From: an uncultured Flavobacteriales bacterium
GTDB lineage: Bacteria; Bacteroidota; Bacteroidia; Flavobacteriales_F; PHOS-HE28
Assembly (NCBI GenBank): GCA_937872175.1
Contig: CALMPI010000002.1
Span: forward strand, 62,001 to 126,000
Reading direction: 5' to 3'
Length of the DNA: 64,000 nucleotides
The position numbers and the translations under genes are program-made. This document shows positions 1-6,218 of the stretch, one piece after another. Below the pieces are notes generated by a model that worked only from the letters and a program-made list of their open reading frames with translations, had not been told where the DNA came from and searched no databases. Position 1 is the stretch's first letter; every line of letters starts with the position of its first letter.

Positions 1-8
1 CGATCGCT

Positions 9-737
9 GTGCAACATGCGTTTCCTGTGACCTGCTCCCTTGAGGGACGCGGGTGGACGAAGCGTGCCACGCTCCTTGTCTGGGCTGTCGTTCCGCTGCT
101 GCTGGGCGCCCAGGTCATCCCCTCGGGCGCCATGCGCGACGTGATCCACAATGGCCAGGGGGCGGGTGTCATTTCCATGGACAGCCTCACCGGCCCGGGG
201 CTCTATGGTGTCGGGCCACTGGAGCACCTGCGCGGAGAGATCACGGTGGTCGACGGGGTCTGCCATGTGGCCCGGGTGGTGAACCACAGTGTGAGGGTGT
301 CCGTGAACAGGGATGTGCGCGCACCGTTCTTCGTCCATACCCGTGTGGATCGCTGGGAGCCTGTGGCCCTGCCGGACAGCGTGCTTGATCTGGCCGCTTT
401 GGACGCCTTCCTCACGGCACGGGCCGGTATGGACCCCGGACCGTTCGCGTTCCGCCTGGTCGGTGAGGCGGACAGTGCTTCGGCGCACGTCCTCGCCGTG
501 CCGCAGAACATGGAGGTCCGTTCCAGGGAGGAGGCCCACGCCTTCGATGTGAACCTGAGCTTCGCCGGGGAACCCGTGGAGCTGATCGGGTTCTTCTCCA
601 CGGCGCATCGCACGGTGTTCACCCATCACGACAGCAACATCCACATGCACGTGATCTCGCCCGATCGGAAGCGGATGGGCCATGCTGATATGGCGACGTG
701 GCGTCCCGGTGGGATGCGCCTGCTTGTGGGACGCTAG
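9..737 (+). CDS. Secreted acetolactate decarboxylase-like protein
   Basis: Resembles the alpha-acetolactate decarboxylase family (BudA/AlsD), which converts acetolactate to acetoin at a mononuclear zinc site. The motif LRGEITVVDG (around residue 77) matches the conserved early glutamate region. HMH (His212, His214) followed by GH (His225) matches the three zinc-binding histidines, and Arg149 in AFRLVGE matches the active-site arginine. A hydrophobic stretch at about residues 21-35 ending in GAQ looks like a signal peptide, so the protein is probably periplasmic or secreted, as in the Bacillus enzyme. The start is uncertain: the frame is open to the window edge, and GTG at 9 or GTG at 27 are both possible. 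It converges on the rhodanese lipoprotein gene with stop codons overlapping. Family call is confident; substrate is inferred. Confidence 0.8.
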   Translation: MQHAFPVTCSLEGRGWTKRATLLVWAVVPLLLGAQVIPSGAMRDVIHNGQGAGVISMDSLTGPGLYGVGPLEHLRGEITVVDGVCHVARVVNHSVRVSVNRDVRAPFFVHTRVDRWEPVALPDSVLDLAALDAFLTARAGMDPGPFAFRLVGEADSASAHVLAVPQNMEVRSREEAHAFDVNLSFAGEPVELIGFFSTAHRTVFTHHDSNIHMHVISPDRKRMGHADMATWRPGGMRLLVGR

Positions 738-1138
738 CGACCGACGACCGGAAGCCCGGACGCCTGCCAGGCCCGGATACCGCCCCCCAGGTCGGACACG
801 GTGCGGAATCCCGACTCCCGCAGCGCGTTCGCCGCGGCGGCGCTGCGACGACCCGAGGCGCAGTAGACCAGGACGGGCGCCTCCTTGTCCAGCTCCGACA
901 TGCGTTGTTCGAGCACACCGCCCGTCCAATCCAGGTTGATCGCACCGTCCAGATGACCGGATGCGAACTCCGCCGGGGTGCGCACATCGATCACCTGCGC
1001 TCCGGGTGTACGCATCGCCTGCTGGAAGGACGCGGGTGCAAGCGCCAATCCCGGGCCGCTTGCGCCGCAGGCCGCGGCCATGCTCAAGAGGAGCAGGAGC
1101 GCTCCTGCGCGGAACGGCATCAGTGTTCTGTGGATCAT
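734..1138 (-). CDS. Rhodanese-domain lipoprotein
   Basis: A single rhodanese (sulfurtransferase) domain at about residues 34-132 with the active-site loop CASGRRS (Cys93), the residue that would carry a persulfide. The N-terminus is a lipoprotein-like signal ([11 protein letters not shown], Cys24), so the domain should be anchored on the periplasmic side of a membrane. The start overlaps the stop of the thioredoxin gene by 4 nt (ATGA), implying translational coupling. It is the last gene of an operon of rhodanese, small membrane protein, thioredoxin and this protein, suggesting handling of sulfane sulfur or thiol reduction in the envelope. The lipobox is slightly weak (Ala at -3). Confidence 0.85.
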   Translation of the reverse strand: MIHRTLMPFRAGALLLLLSMAAACGASGPGLALAPASFQQAMRTPGAQVIDVRTPAEFASGHLDGAINLDWTGGVLEQRMSELDKEAPVLVYCASGRRSAAAANALRESGFRTVSDLGGGIRAWQASGLPVVGR

Positions 1139-1452
1139 GGTCGGTCGAGGTGAGGGGAGATGACGTTCATCAGCTGAGCGGCGCTCATCACGCCCGAGGC
1201 ACGCCAGACCATGTGGCCCTGCTTGAAGAGCGCCAGTGTGGGCACTCCCTGGATGCGATAGGCCTGAGCGGCCGCCGGATTCCGGTCCACATCCACCTTC
1301 ACCACCAGCACCCGGTCACCCACCTGGTGTTTGAGGTCCTCCAGGATGGGCGCCATCGCCTTGCACGGGCCGCACCACTCGGCGAAGAAATCCACCAGCA
1401 CCGGCGTTTCGCCGGCGATCAGCTCTTGGAAGGTGCGGGCACGGGTGTTCAT
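1135..1452 (-). CDS. Thioredoxin
   Basis: A 105-residue classical thioredoxin. It has the redox motif WCGPC (Cys27, Cys30), preceded by VLVDFFAE and followed by the cis-proline region GVPTLALFK. It is cytoplasmic (no signal peptide) and would reduce disulfides or persulfides, for example on the neighbouring rhodaneses. The ATG at 1452 is chosen because it overlaps the upstream gene's stop by 4 nt (ATGA) and gives the normal thioredoxin length. A longer in-frame extension to 1785 would run through the upstream genes and has no homology. The downstream rhodanese lipoprotein gene again overlaps by 4 nt. Confidence 0.93.
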   Translation of the reverse strand: MNTRARTFQELIAGETPVLVDFFAEWCGPCKAMAPILEDLKHQVGDRVLVVKVDVDRNPAAAQAYRIQGVPTLALFKQGHMVWRASGVMSAAQLMNVISPHLDRP

Positions 1453-1685
1453 GGGGTCTGCGCAATGGGGGGCGTTCCCAGCTCCTGGGACGGGGGTTGG
1501 ATGGACCGGTCGGGCGTGGCACAGCCTTCGCTCGTGCAGCAGCCCACCTTGAAGAGGGCCCTCAGACCAAAGAAGGCCGCCAGTGCGTAGGCGAACCCGT
1601 CGTTGCTGAGCATGGCCTGGACCAGGAAGGCCATGGCCACTGCGCCGTTCAACCAGCGCATGAGGGGCGTTGCGATCGGTCTCAT
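1449..1685 (-). CDS. Small membrane protein, YgaP/DUF2892-like
   Basis: A 78-residue protein with two adjacent hydrophobic segments (about residues 10-25 and 31-46), then a cysteine-rich turn (Cys49, Cys50, Cys55) and a polar proline-rich tail. The layout resembles the two-helix membrane part of YgaP-type proteins, in which a rhodanese domain is fused to such a module. Here the rhodanese is encoded separately, immediately upstream. The start at 1685 overlaps the stop of that rhodanese by 4 nt (ATGA). The family call is by architecture only. A role in passing sulfane sulfur at the inner membrane is inference. Confidence 0.6.
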   Translation of the reverse strand: MRPIATPLMRWLNGAVAMAFLVQAMLSNDGFAYALAAFFGLRALFKVGCCTSEGCATPDRSIQPPSQELGTPPIAQTP

Positions 1686-2002
1686 CCGGCCTTGAGCGCA
1701 CGCACGCTCGTCCACGGGCCGCCGTTGTAGGCATCGAATCCCTGACGACGCAGCAGGTCGGCCGCCGCACGGCTACGCATGCCACTGCGACAGCAGGTGA
1801 TGATGGGCTTGGAGCGGTCGAGCTTCGCCAAGTGCGATCCCAGCCGGTCCAACGGAATGTGCTTCGCCCCCTTCACATGACCGGCCGTGAACTCCTCCTT
1901 GCTGCGGACGTCCAGCACCACCGCGCCGGACCGCAGCAGTCCGCCCAGGTCGACCCTCGGTCCACCACCCATGGCGCGCTTGATCATTTGCAGGATCCCC
2001 AT
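1682..2002 (-). CDS. Single-domain rhodanese
   Basis: A 106-residue cytoplasmic rhodanese domain. [23 protein letters not shown] is the usual first half, split here only by numbering (residues 28-50), and the catalytic loop is CRSGMRS (Cys71, with an extra Cys70 beside it). It is the first gene of a four-gene operon with 4-nt overlaps at each junction. Upstream lies a CRP/FNR-type palindrome and a GAACTTTG -7-like box with the same spacing as at two other promoters of this sulfur island. It probably accepts or donates persulfide sulfur. The physiological acceptor is unknown. Confidence 0.9.
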   Translation of the reverse strand: MGILQMIKRAMGGGPRVDLGGLLRSGAVVLDVRSKEEFTAGHVKGAKHIPLDRLGSHLAKLDRSKPIITCCRSGMRSRAAADLLRRQGFDAYNGGPWTSVRALKAG

Positions 2003-2019
2003 CTCGTTCAGTTGTGCCG

Positions 2020-2027
2020 CAAAGTTC
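2020..2027 (-). promoter_or_regulatory. -7 promoter element of the rhodanese operon
   Basis: GAACTTTG on the minus strand resembles the Bacteroidota -7 consensus TAnnTTTG. It ends 17 nt before the ATG at 2002. Its last G is 37.5 nt from the centre of the CRP/FNR-like palindrome, the same distance as in the dsrE and arsR promoters. It departs from the consensus at the first base, as expected for an activator-dependent promoter. Confidence 0.5.
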
Positions 2028-2048
2028 CGCGCTCACAGGCCGCCTCCC

Positions 2049-2066
2049 CGGTGACCGCTGTCACCG
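2049..2066. promoter_or_regulatory. CRP/FNR-type operator (site 1)
   Basis: Perfect inverted repeat CGGTGAC-CGCT-GTCACCG, with core GTGAC-N4-GTCAC, in the gap upstream of the rhodanese operon. It is centred at 2057.5. The predicted transcription start near 2016 would place it at about -41.5, the class II activator position. Matching sites occur at 3952-3969 and 12930-12949. Confidence 0.65.
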
Positions 2067-2073
2067 ATGCCGG

Positions 2074-3501
2074 TCAGAAGACGTAGTTGATGATGAGGTC
2101 CGCGTGCAGCATGTCGACCTTGTTGATCGCTTGTGCCTCGGACAACTCTGTGCCCGCCGGCAGCTTGACCAGGGCGAGCAGTTGCAGGGCAAGGCCCTTC
2201 CACCCGCCCTTGAACCGGTACTGCATGTTCACATCGAACTGCATGTACGATGGCATGGCGTACTTGTTCAGCCGTGCATCGCTCAAGGCGGGCATGGCGT
2301 ACCACCCCCCGTCCATCTGGATGCGCCATCCACTGGGCGTCCTCCAGATGAGGTTCAGGGTGGCGGCGTGCACATCACCTGCACCCTCGTTCCGCTCGCG
2401 CGGCAGGAAGGTGAAGAAGGGGTCGCGCCCCCATTCGCGCGGCATCAGGTAGCGGCCGTGGGCCGTGATGCGCGTGTAGTTGAGCTGCCAGCGGAACCGG
2501 CCGAGCACGTTGCGCAGCCGACCGCTGAAGGCCCATGAGCTCTCGCTGGGTGGCATGTAGAGCACCGTGTCGTTCATCGTTCCTCGGTGGTGTGCGGCAT
2601 CCTGCCGGATGGCCATGCCTGAAGCGCTCCACCGGTCCTCTGCGCCCCCAAGGTCCACCTGGGCGAGGGCGCTGTTGAACACGTTCTCCGTGTACAGGTC
2701 CCACACGGTGAGCCGCCACCTGCGCCCCAGGTCCTGCCTGGCGCTGGCCGCGAAGATGCCGGCGCTGTTCAGGTGGTCGCCGTGGCCTGCACCTTCACCG
2801 TGGATGTTCCGACCCACCGGGAACACGGCCATGCTCTCCTCCACGCGGTACCACTCGCTGGCACCGCGCGGTGCCACCCGATACAGCCATCCACCCTGGA
2901 ACCGGGATCCGCGCTGCGTGTGATGGTGGGCCCAGATGCCCTCGAACAGGCTGGGATGCATGCGCCCGTCCTGCGGGTTCAGGAAGGGGGTGTTGAGCTC
3001 CTGCTTGCCGACCACGACCTGCGTCCGTTCATTACGCGCCAGCCAGTCGAGCTGGAATTCGTGCAGGTAGGCAAGATCGTTCGTGTGGCGGGGGTCGTTC
3101 ACGTCGTACAGGCCGATCTCGTAGCGGTTCACGGCTCCGGTCACCGGGTCCGGTTCCGTGAGGTCGCTCGTGGCCAGGTCGAAGGTGTATCCACCGCTCA
3201 GCCTGAACCGCAGCCCGTGCCAGCGCTGGGAGGTGAAGCCGAGGGTCCCGCCGAAGGCCACGGCGTGGTAGTCGGCCGGGGCTCCGTCGTTCACTGTGAG
3301 CATCCCGTACAGCCGGAACCGCCCATCCAGCCGGCCCTGCCTCATGATGTCGTACAGGTGGCTTGTGCCGCGGAGGCTGTCGGCGCTGGGCACGTCCTGT
3401 TCGCCATGCTGCGCGACCAGCGCACCGGAGATGCCGAGCAGGGAGGCCATCAAAAGCGCGGGCCGGCCGCACTGCGACCGATCCGGTCGGAACGGGAACA
3501 T
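2074..3501 (-). CDS. OprD-like outer-membrane porin
   Basis: A 475-residue secreted beta-barrel protein. The signal peptide ends near LVAQ (about residue 31). The body is rich in alternating aromatic and polar strands, and the chain ends in YVF, a C-terminal Phe typical of outer-membrane barrels. Segments such as the LVVGKQELNTPF-like stretch (around residues 160-175) and LYMPPSESSWAF resemble Bacteroidota OprD-family porins. The gene lies 3 nt after the dsrE stop and is surely cotranscribed with it. Within a sulfur-oxidation island, a role in admitting thiosulfate or another small anion is plausible but inferred. The start could also be Met18 (3450). Confidence 0.7.
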   Translation of the reverse strand: MFPFRPDRSQCGRPALLMASLLGISGALVAQHGEQDVPSADSLRGTSHLYDIMRQGRLDGRFRLYGMLTVNDGAPADYHAVAFGGTLGFTSQRWHGLRFRLSGGYTFDLATSDLTEPDPVTGAVNRYEIGLYDVNDPRHTNDLAYLHEFQLDWLARNERTQVVVGKQELNTPFLNPQDGRMHPSLFEGIWAHHHTQRGSRFQGGWLYRVAPRGASEWYRVEESMAVFPVGRNIHGEGAGHGDHLNSAGIFAASARQDLGRRWRLTVWDLYTENVFNSALAQVDLGGAEDRWSASGMAIRQDAAHHRGTMNDTVLYMPPSESSWAFSGRLRNVLGRFRWQLNYTRITAHGRYLMPREWGRDPFFTFLPRERNEGAGDVHAATLNLIWRTPSGWRIQMDGGWYAMPALSDARLNKYAMPSYMQFDVNMQYRFKGGWKGLALQLLALVKLPAGTELSEAQAINKVDMLHADLIINYVF

Positions 3502-3504
3502 GCC

Positions 3505-3918
3505 CTAGAAGCCCGCTTTGATATAGCTCCAGCCGTCCTCCTGCCGCTCCACGATGTGGATGATGCCGGCCTTCACATGGCCTGCTTCGGGGAGCACCTT
3601 GGCGGGGTCGAGCTGCCGCTCGCGGATGGTGTTGTCGCAGGCCATGAAGGCGACGCCTTTGCTGGCGAATTCCTTCACCCTGCCTTCCACCACGCTGCGG
3701 TCGCTCATCAGCATGTCCATGCCGGGCCCGTGGCACACCACCTCGATCTTCGCCGTGGGTGAGGCCTCCAGCATGTTCCTGAACTGTTTCATCAGGTTCT
3801 TGTGGACCAGGGTATCACCGCTGGTGAGCTGTATGACGATGCGGTGCTGGCGGGTGCCGTCCTGGGCCTGAAGTGTCATGCCGACGCACAGCGCCAGCCC
3901 AAGTAGGAGCGTTCTCAT
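3505..3918 (-). CDS. DsrE-family periplasmic sulfur-relay protein
   Basis: A 137-residue protein with a short signal peptide (MRTLLLGLALCVGMTLQAQ) followed by a DsrE/DsrF-like fold. Strand IVIQLTSGD, the segment IEVVCHGPGMDML, and CDNTIRERQL (a conserved cysteine in the position seen in DsrE-like proteins) are visible. Such proteins bind or transfer sulfane sulfur; this one would act outside the cytoplasm. A CRP/FNR-type palindrome and a GACCTTTG box precede it, the box ending only 4 nt before the ATG, so the mRNA is likely leaderless. The porin gene follows after 3 nt. Confidence 0.8.
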   Translation of the reverse strand: MRTLLLGLALCVGMTLQAQDGTRQHRIVIQLTSGDTLVHKNLMKQFRNMLEASPTAKIEVVCHGPGMDMLMSDRSVVEGRVKEFASKGVAFMACDNTIRERQLDPAKVLPEAGHVKAGIIHIVERQEDGWSYIKAGF

Positions 3919-3922
3919 GTCG

Positions 3923-3930
3923 CAAAGGTC
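3923..3930 (-). promoter_or_regulatory. -7 promoter element of dsrE-porin
   Basis: GACCTTTG on the minus strand, one base off TAnnTTTG, ends 4 nt before the start codon. The predicted transcription start is therefore at or next to the ATG. Its last G is 37.5 nt from the centre of operator site 2. Confidence 0.55.
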
Positions 3931-3951
3931 CCGTCTGGCCGGGCCGGTGCG

Positions 3952-3969
3952 CGGTGATCGATGTCACCG
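3952..3969. promoter_or_regulatory. CRP/FNR-type operator (site 2)
   Basis: CGGTGAT-CGAT-GTCACCG, an inverted repeat with one mismatch, centred at 3960.5 between dsrE and the divergent sulP gene. Its spacing to the dsrE -7 box equals that at sites 1 and 3. It is about 84 nt upstream of the sulP -7 box, too far to act on sulP in the same way. Confidence 0.6.
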
Positions 3970-4044
3970 ACCATATGCGACCGCCAACCGGACCCGGTTC
4001 GCAACGGAGCGGGATGGTGCCCGCGGATCCGCATCCTGCTCCTG

Positions 4045-4052
4045 TACCTTGG
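4045..4052 (+). promoter_or_regulatory. -7 promoter element of sulP
   Basis: TACCTTGG lies 5 nt before the GTG start. The close spacing predicts a leaderless or nearly leaderless transcript and supports the GTG start at 4058 over longer upstream forms. Confidence 0.5.
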
Positions 4053-4057
4053 CCGCC

Positions 4058-5713
4058 GTGAGGTTCGACCGGGACCTGTCGGAGTTCGTGCCCAAGTCCT
4101 TCACGGTGCTGGGCGGCGGCTACACGATGCCGCAATTCCGGCGTGATGTGCTGGCCGGCGTCATCGTGGGCATCGTGGCCCTGCCGCTCTCCATCGCGTT
4201 CGCGATCGCCTCGGGCGTGGCCCCCGAGAAGGGCTTGGTCACGGCGATCGTCGCGGGCTTTTTCATCAGCGCCTTCGGCGGCAGCCGCGTACAGATCGGC
4301 GGACCCACCGGTGCGTTCATCGTCATCATCTACGGCATCGTTCAGGAGCACGGCGTGGAAGGGCTCACCATCGCCACTCTCCTGGCCGGGATGCTGCTGG
4401 TGCTGCTCGGCCTGATGCGCGCAGGGGCCTTGCTGCGCTATTTCCCGCACACGCTCATCGTGGGCTTCACCACCGGGATCGCGGTGATCATCTTCTCCAC
4501 GCAGATCAACGACCTGCTGGGGCTGCGCATCGCCCAGGTACCTGCGGACCTCCTCGACAAGTGGGGCAGCTATCTGCACCATGCGGGCGCTTTCGACCCG
4601 GTCTCCTTCGTGGTGGGGGTGGGCACCATCGCCATCACGGTGCTCACTCCGCGCATCCTTCCTTCCGTTCCTGGTCCGTTGGTGGCCATCGTGCTGGCCA
4701 CGGTCGTGGTCACGGTGTTCCAGCTGCCGGTGGACACCATCGGTTCGCGCTACGGGGGCATCCCCACCAGCCTGCCGGCACCGCATTTCGCCTGGGTCGA
4801 CCTGACCACGTTCAAGGAGCTGCTCCGGCCCGCTTTGGCCATTGCGCTGCTGGGGGGCATCGAGTCGCTGCTGAGCGCCGTGGTGGCCGATGGCAGCATC
4901 GGTGGCCGGCATCGCAGCAACATGGAGCTGGTGGCGCAGGGAGGGGCGAACGTGGTGTCCGCGCTCTTCGGCGGCATCCCGGCCACCGGCGCCATCGCCC
5001 GCACCGCCACCAACATCAAGAACGGTGGACGGACCCCCGTGGCCGGCATGGTGCATGCCGTGGTCCTTCTGCTGATCCTCCTGGTGGCCGGGCAATGGGC
5101 CGCCTTGATCCCGATGGCCTGCCTGGCGGGGATCCTCGTGGTGGTGGCCTGGAACATGGCGGAGGTCCACAGCTTCATCGCCGTGTTCAGGACCAGCCGC
5201 TACGACATGGCCGTGCTGCTCGTCACCTTTCTGCTCACCGCGTTCGTGGACCTGGTGGTGGCCATCGAGATCGGCCTGGTGCTGGCGGCCTTCCTGTTCA
5301 TGAAGCGCATGAGCGACAGCACGCGGCTCAGCGAACTGGGGGCCGCGGAAGGCACCGCGGAGAAGCTGTTCGAATCCGAGTTGGGCACGGTGCCCTCGCA
5401 TGTGGTGATCTTCGAGATCAACGGACCGCTCTTCTTCGGTGCGGCGCAGACCTTCGCCGAGACCATCCGCAAGGTGGGCGACCACCATCGCGTGCTGATC
5501 CTGCGCATGCGCCATGTGCCCTTCATCGACGCCACGGGGCTGCACCGGTTGCACGACATCATCCGGACGATGGAGCGGCGCCGTGTGCGCGTCCTGCTCA
5601 CCGATGTGCGGCCGGAGGTGCAGGGCTCCATCCAGGACGCCGGACTACCGACGGAAGGGCGACTGTGCCCGGACATCCGTTCGGCGATCGCACTGGCCGG
5701 CGGAACGAAGTGA
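4058..5713 (+). CDS. SulP-family anion transporter with STAS domain
   Basis: A 551-residue SulP permease. Ten or more hydrophobic segments follow the family opening (FRRDVLAGVIVGIVALPLSI), including GGSRVQIGGPTGAF and the GIPATGAIARTATNIKNGGRTP block. A C-terminal STAS domain (about residues 445-550) carries FEINGPLFFGAA and IDATGLHRL. SulP proteins move sulfate, bicarbonate or other anions, usually with Na+ or H+. Lying inside a sulfur-oxidation island, sulfate or sulfite is the likely substrate, but bicarbonate cannot be excluded. GTG at 4058 is chosen because it begins just after a promoter box; the frame is open further upstream but without homology. It converges on dps. Confidence 0.9.
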   Translation: MRFDRDLSEFVPKSFTVLGGGYTMPQFRRDVLAGVIVGIVALPLSIAFAIASGVAPEKGLVTAIVAGFFISAFGGSRVQIGGPTGAFIVIIYGIVQEHGVEGLTIATLLAGMLLVLLGLMRAGALLRYFPHTLIVGFTTGIAVIIFSTQINDLLGLRIAQVPADLLDKWGSYLHHAGAFDPVSFVVGVGTIAITVLTPRILPSVPGPLVAIVLATVVVTVFQLPVDTIGSRYGGIPTSLPAPHFAWVDLTTFKELLRPALAIALLGGIESLLSAVVADGSIGGRHRSNMELVAQGGANVVSALFGGIPATGAIARTATNIKNGGRTPVAGMVHAVVLLLILLVAGQWAALIPMACLAGILVVVAWNMAEVHSFIAVFRTSRYDMAVLLVTFLLTAFVDLVVAIEIGLVLAAFLFMKRMSDSTRLSELGAAEGTAEKLFESELGTVPSHVVIFEINGPLFFGAAQTFAETIRKVGDHHRVLILRMRHVPFIDATGLHRLHDIIRTMERRRVRVLLTDVRPEVQGSIQDAGLPTEGRLCPDIRSAIALAGGTK

Positions 5714-5727
5714 GCGGCGCGGCCCGG

Positions 5728-6201
5728 TCACCTGCCCAGATAGGCCGAATACATCCACACGAGTTTCTCCTGGGCGCGGATGTAGTCGCTCATCAGCGCG
5801 TTGGTCCCTTCGTCGTTCGCATCGGCGCTCAGTTCCAACAGCTCGCGCTGGAGGGTGATCACGGTGGTGAACGCGGTCAGGATGTCCTTCACGGCCGCAT
5901 TACCGTCGCTCACCTGGCGACTTTCCCTGATGGTGGCCTCCTTGCGGTGGTCGCTGTAGTTGTGCGCCGGTGTCGCGCCAAGGGTGAGGATCCGCTCCGC
6001 CACCTCGTCGATCTTCAGCAGCAGGTCGTTGTACAGCTCCTCGAACTTCAGATGCAGTTCGAAGAACTTCTCGCCCTTGATGTTCCAGTGGTAACCCCGT
6101 GTGTTCTGGTAGAAGATCGAGTAGTTCGCCAGCAGGACGTTGAGCTTCTCGGCCAGCTTGGCGGCCTTCTTCCGGTCGAGTCCGATCGCATTGGTCTTCA
6201 T
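5728..6201 (-). CDS. dps: Dps ferritin-like DNA-protection protein
   Basis: A 157-residue Dps. The inter-subunit ferroxidase ligands are all present with the spacing of E. coli Dps: His38, His50, Glu54 (Asp in E. coli), Asp65 and Glu69, within YHWNIKG and IDEVAERI. The 12-mer would oxidise Fe(II) with peroxide, store iron and protect DNA. The gene starts 17 nt after the SoxB-like gene on the same strand and has no visible promoter of its own. It is therefore probably the last gene of the sulfur operon, perhaps limiting Fenton damage when sulfur oxidation yields peroxide or disturbs iron. Confidence 0.95.
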   Translation of the reverse strand: MKTNAIGLDRKKAAKLAEKLNVLLANYSIFYQNTRGYHWNIKGEKFFELHLKFEELYNDLLLKIDEVAERILTLGATPAHNYSDHRKEATIRESRQVSDGNAAVKDILTAFTTVITLQRELLELSADANDEGTNALMSDYIRAQEKLVWMYSAYLGR

Positions 6202-6218
6202 GGCAGCTCGTGTTGGGT

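Noticed and set aside
1135-1785. A 216-residue form of the thioredoxin
   Set aside because: The extra N-terminus is a frame over the two upstream genes; the coupled ATG at 1452 gives a normal thioredoxin.
3952-4058. Operator site 2 as the activator site of sulP
   Set aside because: It lies about 84 nt from the sulP -7 box, unlike the fixed 37.5 nt at the three minus-strand promoters, and no second palindrome is found at the right distance.
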